Below, piece by piece: positions 1 through 6,242 of a stretch of 23,097 nt of DNA (its first letter is position 1; the number at the start of each line of letters is the position of its first letter). The notes beneath the pieces were generated by a model, which ran no database searches, was not told the DNA's origin, and saw nothing but the letters and a program-made list of their open reading frames with translations. The position numbers and the translations under genes are program-made. This DNA is from DASRCB01 sp035653295 (lineage in GTDB: Bacteria > Acidobacteriota > Terriglobia > Bryobacterales > Bryobacteraceae), in assembly GCA_035653295.1 (NCBI GenBank), contig DASRCB010000176.1, positions 1 to 23,097 on the forward strand, read 5' to 3'.

Positions 1-9
1 CGCGCCCGC

Positions 10-26
10 TGCACCACACTGGTGCA
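10..26. promoter_or_regulatory. Perfect inverted repeat upstream of the toxin-antitoxin locus
   Basis: TGCACCA and TGGTGCA form 7-bp arms around a 3-bp centre, about 86 bp before the antitoxin start. Type II toxin-antitoxin loci are commonly autoregulated through palindromes near the promoter, so this could be an operator. The distance is long, no promoter is clear between the two, and a 7-bp palindrome may be chance. Confidence 0.25.
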
Positions 27-111
27 CTCCCGTACCATGGGATCATGCCGACCCGAACCAGCAGCCGCGCAGCGCCAGGGCGAAGTGACTGCGTACGAAG
101 GAGAGGATGCT

Positions 112-396
112 GTGCCGAGAATAGTGGTCGAAGCCAATAACCGGATGTCTCTGCGCGTGCGTCCGGAAGACAAGGCGACGCTCATGCGCGCTGTGGCGCT
201 GAAGCACACGGATTTGACCGATTTCGTGCTTCATCATGCCCTCCGTGCCGCCAGGGCCATCATCGAAGAAGCCGAACATGTCTCCCTGTCCGAAAGAGAC
301 AGTCTGCGGGTTTTGAGGCTGCTGGAGCATCCGTCGGCGCCGAATCCGAAGCTGCGGGCTGCCGCGCGGGCGCTGTCCCGGCGGTCACGAAAGTGA
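112..396 (+). CDS. DUF1778 (TacA-like) antitoxin
   Basis: Encodes 94 aa. Antitoxins of this family pair a ribbon-helix-helix DNA-binding N-terminus with a C-terminal segment that wraps and neutralises a GNAT acetyltransferase toxin, and the complex represses its own operon. The N-terminus (MSLRVRPEDKATLMRAVAL, from about residue 12) has the usual RxxPEDKxxxxRAA pattern, followed by TDFVLHHAL and by the family's LSERDSLRVLRLLEHP stretch near residues 58-74. The GTG start at 112 is chosen because AAGGAGAGG lies 5-6 nt before it; an upstream ATG in the same frame has no such site. The last codons overlap the next gene by four bases (GTGA), the normal layout of such operons. The gene is intact while its toxin is broken, so it may now be an orphan. 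Family call is firm; activity is inferred. Confidence 0.85.
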   Translation: MPRIVVEANNRMSLRVRPEDKATLMRAVALKHTDLTDFVLHHALRAARAIIEEAEHVSLSERDSLRVLRLLEHPSAPNPKLRAAARALSRRSRK

Positions 397-896
397 CGAG
401 TTGGCATGAGGAGCCGATCCGCAGGACACATAACCGGCAGGAGTTCGATTGCGGTGAGCCAACTCTGAATGAGTTCCTGCAGCGGTATGCACGCAAAAGT
501 CACGAACTGGGCGGCGCCAGGATGTTCCTGGCGATTGACGACGGGGACGATGAGACGATTCCTGGGTTCTACAGTCTGAGCCCGGCATCCGTCGAGTATG
601 CGCGGACGCCCGAGGTCGTACGACGCGGGTTGACGCGCTATGACGTGCCGTGTTTTCGATTGGCGCGCCTGGCTGTGGATCTTCGAGCGCAGAAGCAGGG
701 CCTTGGGGGGACAACTTCTGCTGGCTGCCGGCCGGCGCTGCTTGCTTGCGGCAGCGGAAGTTGGCGGCATCGCGCTTCTGATCGACGCCAAAAATGATGG
801 AGTGGCGAAATGGTACGCCACGTATGGGGCCGTGCCGCTTTGGATTCTCCGCTGACCTTAGTGCTGCCCCTCGCAACGGTCCAAGCCGCGCTGCAG
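393..896 (+). pseudogene. GNAT-family toxin (TacT/AtaT-like), frameshifted
   Basis: Toxins of this family acetylate the amino group of charged tRNAs and stop translation. The first frame (from GTG 393) reads through the typical N-terminus (FDCGEPTLNEFLQRYARKSH), YSLSPASVEY and FRLARLAVDLRAQKQGLGG, the acetyl-CoA-binding region. At the run of six G (705-710) the homology moves to the next frame (QLLLAAGRRCLLAAAEVGG, then LLIDAKNDGVAKWYATYGAVPL). Near 838-840 it moves again to LDSPLTLVLPLATVQAALQ. One extra G and one missing T explain both shifts. No stop follows in the third frame until 1199, so the original 3' end also seems lost. As written, the first frame ends at 797 with a scrambled tail after the acetyl-CoA motif. 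Two indels at short homopolymers could be sequencing errors, but the missing natural stop favours real decay. Confidence 0.8.
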
Positions 897-1000
897 GGCG
901 GCGGTAAGAAAACCGGTAAGGGCCGAGTGCTCGACGACGGCCGCCGGATGGGCCGACGATCGGAATGCGCAGGAGCGCGAAGTTGTGGGAGCGCGGCGCG

Positions 1001-1120
1001 GAGACACCCTCACGGGAAAGCCTGTCCAGTGACCAGAACAGCACCAGATCGAAACGGCGGGCGGGGCATCGGCGGACATGGCCTAACTGCGGGCGCTTCG
1101 ACGTGCCAACCGTTTTGTAG
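1001..1120 (-). pseudogene. Fragment of a serine recombinase (resolvase) N-terminal domain
   Basis: The minus strand reads through about 38 codons resembling the end of a resolvase catalytic domain: TSKRPQLGHV, then RRFDLVLFWSLDRLSREGV, the conserved segment with the D-R-x-x-R motif. The nucleophile serine, the N-terminal strands and the DNA-binding C-terminus are all missing, and similarity stops abruptly after EGVS. The fragment faces the broken toxin gene and probably marks a rearrangement junction. It has no credible start and is not expected to make a protein. The motif match is strong; what the parent element was cannot be told. Confidence 0.55.
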
Positions 1121-1170
1121 CGAAGGCACGCGCACGTTATTCGTCCAGCATTGCCGGATTGAAGGGCAAT

Positions 1171-1359
1171 TCACCTCCAGCCGAATACGTAACACATGAC
1201 GAGGCAAAACACGACGAGATAGGGTACGATGAAGCCGAAAATCCGCCATTCTCGAGCCGATTCCGGCGACCAACCGCACCATGCGTACACGCCCAACATC
1301 ACGTGCGGGAACAGGACGAGAACCTGAAGCCACCGCGGCCACTGGGCGAATTGGGTCAC
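1171..1359 (-). CDS. Small two-helix membrane protein, unknown function
   Basis: A 62-aa frame starting at GTG 1359 (MTQFAQWPRWLQVL). It has two hydrophobic segments, about residues 10-28 and 40-60, with a polar WSPESAREWR turn between them, which looks like a real helical hairpin rather than a random frame. I recognise no family. The start codon lies on the edge of the dispersed repeat that begins at 1355, so the upstream region is repeat sequence. No Shine-Dalgarno site is visible, which lowers confidence. It could be a remnant of a larger gene. Confidence 0.4.
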   Translation of the reverse strand: MTQFAQWPRWLQVLVLFPHVMLGVYAWCGWSPESAREWRIFGFIVPYLVVFCLVMCYVFGWR

Positions 1360-1503
1360 GTCACTGCGATTCTACTGAAGGCGTTCGGCAGTCGCAACGA
1401 CCCGCATTTCGCAATGGCTACTTTCTGAAACACTGAATCGACCTTAGAAACGCCCCTATCTGCAACGTCGAACCGGGCGGCGCGGCGAATGCATTTTGAA
1501 ACG
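1355..1503 (+). repeat. Dispersed direct repeat A, copy 1
   Basis: About 149 bp, matching 2863-3010 in the same orientation. The first 94 or so bases differ at only about three positions; the rest is looser but ends in the same TTTTGAAACG. The motif TTTTGAAAC or TTTCTGAAAC occurs twice in each copy. It lies just upstream of the CPWCG gene. No terminal inverted repeats or transposase were seen. Confidence 0.8.
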
Positions 1504-1540
1504 CTACTCCAGGCATGCTGGGCTGGGTGAAGATAAAGCT

Positions 1541-1855
1541 GTGACGGATCACGATGCAATTCGCTGGTGCTGCCCTACGTTCCAGTCGTACTTCAACGAT
1601 GCCGGACACCGTGGATTCGCCATCGTCGTACTAGACAAGAAGGAAACTGTTCCACCCACTTTTCTGATCCAATGCCGCTCAGTCGAAGTTGGTGACCGGC
1701 TGGCTGTCGCACCTCCCGTTCCAGTCTCCCTCGTAACTCAAACGGGAATCCTGTTCTGTCCATGGTGCGGAAAAAATCTTCGCAGGCGGTACGCCAAGCA
1801 CATACACCGAATGTGCCGCCCAGAATTATCGGCCGCACCGTGGGATTCCGCCTAA
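1541..1855 (+). CDS. Small CPWCG-motif protein, unknown function
   Basis: Encodes 104 aa from GTG 1541. The sequence begins with IRWCCPTFQSYF, has a hydrophobic strand (GFAIVVLD), a run of PPVPVSLV, and ends with FCPWCGKNLRRRYAKH. CC at residues 10-11 and CPWC at 73-76 could bind a metal such as zinc. It has the feel of small conserved hypothetical proteins of soil Acidobacteria, but I assign no function. The frame is open further up to TTG 1496, but that codon lies in dispersed repeat A and would add a basic tail unlike the rest, so GTG 1541 is preferred. A weak GAAG lies about ten bases before it. It is the only plus-strand gene in this part of the region. Confidence 0.65.
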   Translation: MTDHDAIRWCCPTFQSYFNDAGHRGFAIVVLDKKETVPPTFLIQCRSVEVGDRLAVAPPVPVSLVTQTGILFCPWCGKNLRRRYAKHIHRMCRPELSAAPWDSA

Positions 1856-2227
1856 ACGCCTGCGGCTGTAACCGCCTCCAAACTGTTCAGCATCACGCCG
1901 GACATGCGACTCTCGACGGCTAAGTCGCGACGTTTTGGAGCGGGCGGTAACTCCTGGCCAGGACCGACCACTGGAGGCGTATTCATCGGAACGGAATACG
2001 GGAGGTGAAAATGCGGCCGGTTCCAGCAAGATCGGCGAAACAGTCCGCGCCGCAAACATTTCACGCCGTTGAATAAGAGTCTTTGAACTGATTTCGAGAA
2101 TTTGGGCCGGAACGGTGCCGTTTGCGCCGTAACCATTGCCGGGCAGGTAGCGACCCCGCGTTCGGCTCGGAGGTTTCAGGTGAGTCGGACTCTCAACGCG
2201 GCCATAAACAGGGGCAACAGCTTACGA
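1856..2227. other. Gene-poor gap between two hypothetical genes
   Basis: 372 bp with no recognisable gene. A minus-strand frame crosses it but lacks a ribosome-binding site and a recognisable fold. The only notable item is a 21-codon frame behind a perfect GGAGGTGA (2001-2008), listed separately. No repeat, hairpin or RNA gene was seen. Confidence 0.5.
2011..2076 (+). CDS. Possible 21-aa micro-ORF with perfect Shine-Dalgarno site
   Basis: ATG 2011 follows GGAGGTGA (2001-2008), with five bases between GGAGG and the start, an ideal ribosome-binding arrangement. The peptide (MRPVPARSAKQS, then APQTFHAVE) is basic and not hydrophobic. No family is recognised and no gene follows on this strand for almost 13 genes' worth of mixed-strand sequence, so it is not an obvious leader peptide. 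It could be chance or the remains of a longer gene. Confidence 0.2.
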   Translation: MRPVPARSAKQSAPQTFHAVE

Positions 2228-2758
2228 TTACCTCTGCCCTGTTCTAGCCGTGTCTCCGGTCTTCCCGCCGGGACTTGGGCCATAGCGAATCATGAATACA
2301 TCGCCCTTCCTGTAGCCCGCATGGCCGCGTGCAACCACCCAATACTCAAGACCGGAGTCGTCCGAGTAGACATTGCAAGCGATATTAATCTCGGAGACGG
2401 TGCCAGACGAGTACGAAAATCCCTCGGGCAGCCTGAAACTGTTGAAACGTATTCGGCGCTTCGGTGTTATCTTAATGCTGTCCAGAGGACGGTTATAAGG
2501 TTCGTGAGTGCATGTACTGACATCGCCCTTGCATGAGAAGTAGACATGTATTCTCCAGTCGTTCAAATCCAAACCCTGATCCGATCCCAAAACCCGCACA
2601 ACTTCTTTTGTATCTGAATGACCGGGGCGCAAAGGCGCCAGATACGGAGCGTAGAACCTCAGTCCATCTATCTCATTAGGATACGGCTCGGGGCATGCCG
2701 CTGCGAGATTCCATGCAAGCAGCACCCCGAAGAGTACTGCGGTGGGGGGTGTCAGCAC
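2228..2758 (-). CDS. Secreted protein of unknown function
   Basis: Encodes 176 aa. GTG 2758 is the start because AGGAG (2766-2770 on this strand) lies seven bases upstream. The N-terminus is a short signal sequence (AVLFGVLLAWNLAAAC) with a probable cleavage site near residues 21-22. The AAAC ending is not a canonical lipobox, so signal peptidase I is as likely as lipoprotein processing. The mature part is polar and mostly beta-like, with four cysteines or so (CKGDVSTC, NIAC) that may form disulphides. It ends with a basic, low-complexity tail (PGGKTGDTARTGQR). No family recognised. It lies downstream of repeat B on the same strand, like the membrane-protein gene at 3051-3563. Confidence 0.7.
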   Translation of the reverse strand: MLTPPTAVLFGVLLAWNLAAACPEPYPNEIDGLRFYAPYLAPLRPGHSDTKEVVRVLGSDQGLDLNDWRIHVYFSCKGDVSTCTHEPYNRPLDSIKITPKRRIRFNSFRLPEGFSYSSGTVSEINIACNVYSDDSGLEYWVVARGHAGYRKGDVFMIRYGPSPGGKTGDTARTGQR

Positions 2759-2803
2759 AGAATATCTCCTGACGGTGATTCTAGCGCGTGTTCGCGGCTA
2801 CTA

Positions 2804-2863
2804 GGGGGTACGTCGAAATCCTCAGGGCCGAACGGCCTCGCGACCACTACGCAGGTGTATGCG
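2804..2863 (+). repeat. Dispersed direct repeat B, copy 1
   Basis: About 60 bp from GGGGGTACGTCGAAATCCTC to CAGGTGTATGCG, matching 3672-3730 with about six substitutions and one indel. It is joined directly to repeat A copy 2, so 2804-3010 is a composite B+A block. It lies 46 bp upstream of the secreted-protein gene on the minus strand. Confidence 0.75.
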
Positions 2864-3010
2864 TCACGTCACTGCGATTCTACTGAAGGCGTTCGGCAGT
2901 CGCAACGACCCGCATTTCGCAATGGCTACGTTTTGAAACACCGAATCGACCTTAGAAAAACCCTGTTTGCAATGCCGAAGTGGCCCGCCCGGCGACTGCT
3001 TTTTGAAACG
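2863..3010 (+). repeat. Dispersed direct repeat A, copy 2
   Basis: Second copy of the repeat at 1355-1503, same orientation and near identical over the first 94 bp. It follows repeat B without a gap and lies just past the 3' end of the membrane-protein gene (stop at 3051). Confidence 0.8.
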
Positions 3011-3050
3011 GCGCCTGGACGACCCACGATAGCGTCTGTGGCACGTAGGG

Positions 3051-3563
3051 CTACTTTCCGGCGTTCACATCGCAGGCAAGGACTCGTTTGGAAAGGAGCC
3101 ACTGTACGACGTGCAAAACAAGCAACACTACAAAGACGTTTGCGGCGAATGCGAACTGCAACGCGAGAGAGCCAATGATCTCCTTCCGGGGCGGCGTGTT
3201 GCTAAGGCCGATCGTGTTAAATGCTCCGGGAAGCGAGGAAAAAAACAATGCACCAAAGGCAAAGAACATCGCGGCGATAGCCTGGCGAAGATTCATTGTC
3301 CTGGCCCGAGCCCGATTGCGAGAACTTTCTGACGAGTAATTCCGATGACCTGAGGCGGCGGACCATCTGACGATAAACGCCGCTGAGACGAGTGCGTAAA
3401 TCATGACTAAAGAAACCGCAAGCCAATATAGCCGATAAACAGTTGACAGTTGAGGCCATATGGACCAGATGGGGGCAGATTCGTGCACGCCGTATTCGAC
3501 ACCACTTTGCTTCAACCAGTTCCCGTGTGACTGCATGATCTCTGCCGCCTCCACGGGGCTCAT
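3051..3563 (-). CDS. Three-helix membrane protein, unknown function
   Basis: Encodes 170 aa if started at ATG 3563 (MSPVEAAEIMQSHGNWLKQS). Hydrophobic segments lie at about residues 42-66, 95-115 and 132-156, with a basic, serine/arginine-rich loop (SSESSRNRARARTM) between the first two. The N-terminal 40 residues are soluble and hold a WSIWP motif. No family recognised. The frame is open upstream to 3644, but that part is proline/arginine-rich and unlike a protein. An alternative start at ATG 3536 (MQSHGNW) has a GGAGG about eleven bases before it. The gene is bracketed by repeat B upstream (3672-3730) and the repeat A+B block downstream, suggesting it entered or moved with them. Confidence 0.6.
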   Translation of the reverse strand: MSPVEAAEIMQSHGNWLKQSGVEYGVHESAPIWSIWPQLSTVYRLYWLAVSLVMIYALVSAAFIVRWSAASGHRNYSSESSRNRARARTMNLRQAIAAMFFAFGALFFSSLPGAFNTIGLSNTPPRKEIIGSLALQFAFAANVFVVLLVLHVVQWLLSKRVLACDVNAGK

Positions 3564-3671
3564 GCTGTTTCTGTGCCCACGAAGCCGAGGTGGCCCGGCC
3601 GGAGTGCAGGCAAAACCCAGCTTGCCGCCGACACTACGGCTCACCGCAATGCCGCGGGGCCTCCCTTCCCC

Positions 3672-3730
3672 GGGGGTACATCGAAATCCTCAGCCCGAAC
3701 GGCCCCGCGACGACTAAGCAGGTGTATGCG
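3672..3730 (+). repeat. Dispersed direct repeat B, copy 2
   Basis: 59 bp matching 2804-2863 in the same orientation. It lies upstream of the minus-strand membrane-protein gene and about 25 bp beyond the truncated end of the recombinase pseudogene, so it may mark the breakpoint that removed the recombinase C-terminus. Confidence 0.75.
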
Positions 3731-3754
3731 AAAACGTCCACGAAATGAGACTTT

Positions 3755-4045
3755 TCAGTCCGGCTGCATCGCTTGTGAAATATGCCCCAGTAACGCCTTC
3801 ATCGCGTTCCCGCATCGGCCATCTTCATTGCGGTGGTGTGCCGGAGATCATGCAGACGGCAATGCACTCCCGCCTTCTCTCCGAGTGCGTACGATGCCGT
3901 CGTAACATTGGCAATTCGCCGAGTCGGATCACTCGGTGTGGGCTTGCCCGACGGAAAGAGAATAGTCAGCCTGCGCCTCGCCGAACCGCTCGGCGAACCA
4001 GGCTGCGTGTGCTGTGAACTCGAACTGTACAGCCACATGCGCGTT
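3755..4045 (-). pseudogene. Tyrosine recombinase (phage-type integrase), C-terminal fragment
   Basis: Three frames on the minus strand together give an integrase C-terminal core. FTAHAAWFAERFGEAQADY is followed, after one extra T near 3960, by LFPSGKPTPSDPTRRIANV, then EKAGVHCRLHDLRHTTAMKM with the H-x-L-R box II motif. After another shift near 3800-3810 comes MKALLGHISQAM, the segment around the conserved GH. The catalytic tyrosine (expected in a following ERYSHI-like motif) is missing and a stop comes at 3755. The catalytic first arginine and the N-terminal arm-binding half are also missing, with only 135 bp left before the tRNA gene. The position next to the 3' end of tRNA-Lys is typical for an integrase of a tRNA-targeting element. 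It cannot be active. Confidence 0.75.
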
Positions 4046-4180
4046 GCGGCAAGCGCACGGCAATGGATGTGGTCGTGCTTGCGCCCGAACTGCCTAAAAC
4101 TGACCAGGGGTCCCCCACAAAAGTCCCCACAGGGCCTGCAACGACCAAGGCCGAACTAAGCTATAAGTTCTTGAGGAAAT

Positions 4181-4256
<76 letters not shown>

Positions 4257-4279
4257 ACGCCTGAGGACGGACTTCTCGC

Positions 4280-4285
4280 ATTCTA
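4280..4285 (-). promoter_or_regulatory. Candidate -10 box for tRNA-Lys
   Basis: TAGAAT on the minus strand, 23 nt before the tRNA 5' end, in otherwise GC-rich sequence. No convincing -35 element is seen at the normal spacing. Confidence 0.4.
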
Positions 4286-4305
4286 CCATCCAGCCCCTCG
4301 CCCGC

Positions 4306-6159
4306 CTACGCTTTGCCCTGATCGCGCATCGCGCCGGCCACGATCTGAGCGATGTCCAGCAGCTTCGGAGCTTTCTCCCCCAGGCCCGACAAGGCGTCCC
4401 GGAACATCGTATTGCAGAACGGGCAGGCTGCCCCCACCACTTCCGCGCCCGTGCGCGCCAGCTCTTCCGCCCGCTCCACGCTGACCCGCCGGCCCTTCTC
4501 CTCGCCAAGGAACGCCAGCCCGCCCCCGGCGCCGCAGCAAAACGAACGCTCCCGGGCCCGCGGCGGATCCACTGGTCGCGCCACCGCCGAAAGCACATCG
4601 CGCGGCGCATCGTAAACGCCGCGATAGCGGCCGAGATAACACGGGTCGTGGTAGACCACACTCGTGCTGCCGTCCCGCGGAAGCTTGTCCGCGTGCCGCG
4701 CCAGAAACTCGGTGTGATGCTCGATGGGCGGAGCTTCGCCGTATTCGCGCCAGTCCACTGACATCGTCCGCACGCAGTGCGGGCAGATGGACACGATCTT
4801 CTTCACGCCGCTTTGCCGGAATCCCTCCAACCCGGCCTGCGCGAGTTCGCCGAACGCCAGATCGTTTCCCAGCCGCCGCGCCGGATCCCCGGTGCAGCGC
4901 TCGCGCCGCAGCACCCCGAACGAGGTTCCCAGGCCGCGCATCACCTCCGCAAACGCGCTGATGATCTCGCGTCCTCCGGGATCGTACGCGCCCATGCAGC
5001 CGAGCCACAGGCAGTATTCCTGGCTGCCATCGAATATCGGCAGCTCCGCCTTTGCGACGAATTTGTCCCGTTCGCCCGAAGCGAAACCCAGCGCATTGCC
5101 GTTGCGCTCCAGATTGAGGAACAGCTTCGTGCCGTGCTCGTCCTCCCATTTGCCGGTGTTCACCGCGCCCCGCCGCAGACCGATCATCAGCGGCAGATGC
5201 TGGATGCCCACCGGGCACTGAAACTCGCAGGACCCGCAGGTGGTGCACTGGAACACCGCCTCCAGCGCCAGATGGCGGCCAATCAGCGGCTCTTCACTCG
5301 CCGGGCCGAAGTCATTGAGATAATGCCGCGTCCCCAGGGCGATTTGTTTCGGATTAAGCAGCTTGCCGGTGAAGTGCGCCGGGCAGTGCTCGGTGCAGCG
5401 CCCGCACTCGACGCAGGTATAAACCTGAAGCGCGGTCACGTTGGTCAGGTCGCGGCCGGTGACCAGGCCGAAATCCTCGTCACCCTTCAGCGGCGGGATC
5501 TGGCTGAATTGCGGGCGCTTCAGGAATATCGTGATCGGGCTGAGCAGCAGATGGAGATGTTTCGTGTGTGGAATCAGCGGCAGAAACGAGAGAATCAGAA
5601 TCGCGTGCGCCCACCAAAGCAGCCTGCCCGTCACCGTCCCTTCAGGCCAGCGGAACGCCGCCAGGTAGGTGACCATCAGCAGGAAAATCAGGGCGGCGAT
5701 CACGCCCGACTCCGGCGATACTTCTCCCAGCCAGCGCGGCCGCACAATGAAGCGGCGGAACGCAAGGCCGGCGATGCCGATCGCGACCGCTATCGCCAGC
5801 ACGGCCACGAACCAGTAGTAGATGCGCCCCAGCCCGGCATTGCGGCTCATGAACGCCAGCCCGAACGCGGCGGCAAAATGGTTCAGCGTGATCAGCGCGA
5901 ATACGACGAAGCCCCAGAAGACAAGGGCGTGCGCGATGCCCGGCAGCGGACGTTGCCGGATCACCTTCGCCTGGCACAGCACTTCCGCGAAGAAGTCCCA
6001 AACGCGCCGGCCGATGGGCGCCACCGTGTATCCCGGTTCGCTGCGGGCTGCCAGCACGCGCCGCAGCACCACCCGGAATCGCGTCCAGAATCCAAAGACC
6101 GACGCCGCGATCAGCAGCAATAAAACGATGCGCTCAACGGTGGAGAGCTGCAGCTCCAT
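4306..6159 (-). CDS. Membrane-bound Fe-S/CCG-domain oxidoreductase (heterodisulfide-reductase-like)
   Basis: Encodes 617 aa. Residues 1-215 hold about five or six hydrophobic helices like the NarI-type cytochrome b domain; H77, H94, H185 and H198 are possible haem ligands. Two 4Fe-4S motifs follow: CVECGRCTEHCP (Cys 249, 252, 255, 259) and CTTCGSCEFQCP (Cys 305, 308, 311, 315). Two CCG domains follow, with C383/C388, C422, CPHC at 459-462, C507, CC at 541-542 and CPFC at 579-582. This is the architecture of membrane FeS oxidoreductases (DUF224 type) that pass electrons from electron-transfer flavoprotein or another soluble donor to menaquinone. No etfAB genes are in the window, so the donor is unknown. 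ATG 6159 is the first start; no good ribosome-binding site precedes it. The upstream gene is divergent, 83 bp away. Confidence 0.85.
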   Translation of the reverse strand: MELQLSTVERIVLLLLIAASVFGFWTRFRVVLRRVLAARSEPGYTVAPIGRRVWDFFAEVLCQAKVIRQRPLPGIAHALVFWGFVVFALITLNHFAAAFGLAFMSRNAGLGRIYYWFVAVLAIAVAIGIAGLAFRRFIVRPRWLGEVSPESGVIAALIFLLMVTYLAAFRWPEGTVTGRLLWWAHAILILSFLPLIPHTKHLHLLLSPITIFLKRPQFSQIPPLKGDEDFGLVTGRDLTNVTALQVYTCVECGRCTEHCPAHFTGKLLNPKQIALGTRHYLNDFGPASEEPLIGRHLALEAVFQCTTCGSCEFQCPVGIQHLPLMIGLRRGAVNTGKWEDEHGTKLFLNLERNGNALGFASGERDKFVAKAELPIFDGSQEYCLWLGCMGAYDPGGREIISAFAEVMRGLGTSFGVLRRERCTGDPARRLGNDLAFGELAQAGLEGFRQSGVKKIVSICPHCVRTMSVDWREYGEAPPIEHHTEFLARHADKLPRDGSTSVVYHDPCYLGRYRGVYDAPRDVLSAVARPVDPPRARERSFCCGAGGGLAFLGEEKGRRVSVERAEELARTGAEVVGAACPFCNTMFRDALSGLGEKAPKLLDIAQIVAGAMRDQGKA

Positions 6160-6229
6160 GCATCAACCAGTTCGACTCTATCACGCGCCCCGCGCTGCGC
6201 CGATAATGGCAATATGCGTCTGATCGGGG

Positions 6230-6235
6230 AGGAGG
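6230..6235 (+). promoter_or_regulatory. Shine-Dalgarno site deciding the TTG start of the SDR gene
   Basis: AGGAGG lies seven bases before TTG 6243. It supports this rare start codon, which also places the Rossmann strand (RVVISGAAGF) at the very N-terminus as the family requires. A GATAAT box at 6202-6207 is a possible -10 element. Confidence 0.7.
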
Positions 6236-6242
6236 ACAGCCT

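Noticed and set aside
385..1044. 219-codon minus-strand frame across the toxin pseudogene
   Set aside because: Only its first 15 codons match anything (the resolvase scrap); the rest is antisense to the toxin and has no family.
1081..1087. GCCTAAC, like an integron attC core site
   Set aside because: A single seven-base match without the paired core or a folded attC structure; repeats A and B also lack visible core pairs, so a true integron is not claimed.
2102..2536. 144-codon plus-strand frame opposite the secreted protein
   Set aside because: No ribosome-binding site or fold; the minus strand has AGGAG, a signal peptide and a better protein.
4777..6123. 448-codon plus-strand frame opposite the Fe-S oxidoreductase gene
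   Set aside because: Arg/Gln/Ala-rich low-quality sequence antisense to a gene with clear cysteine motifs.
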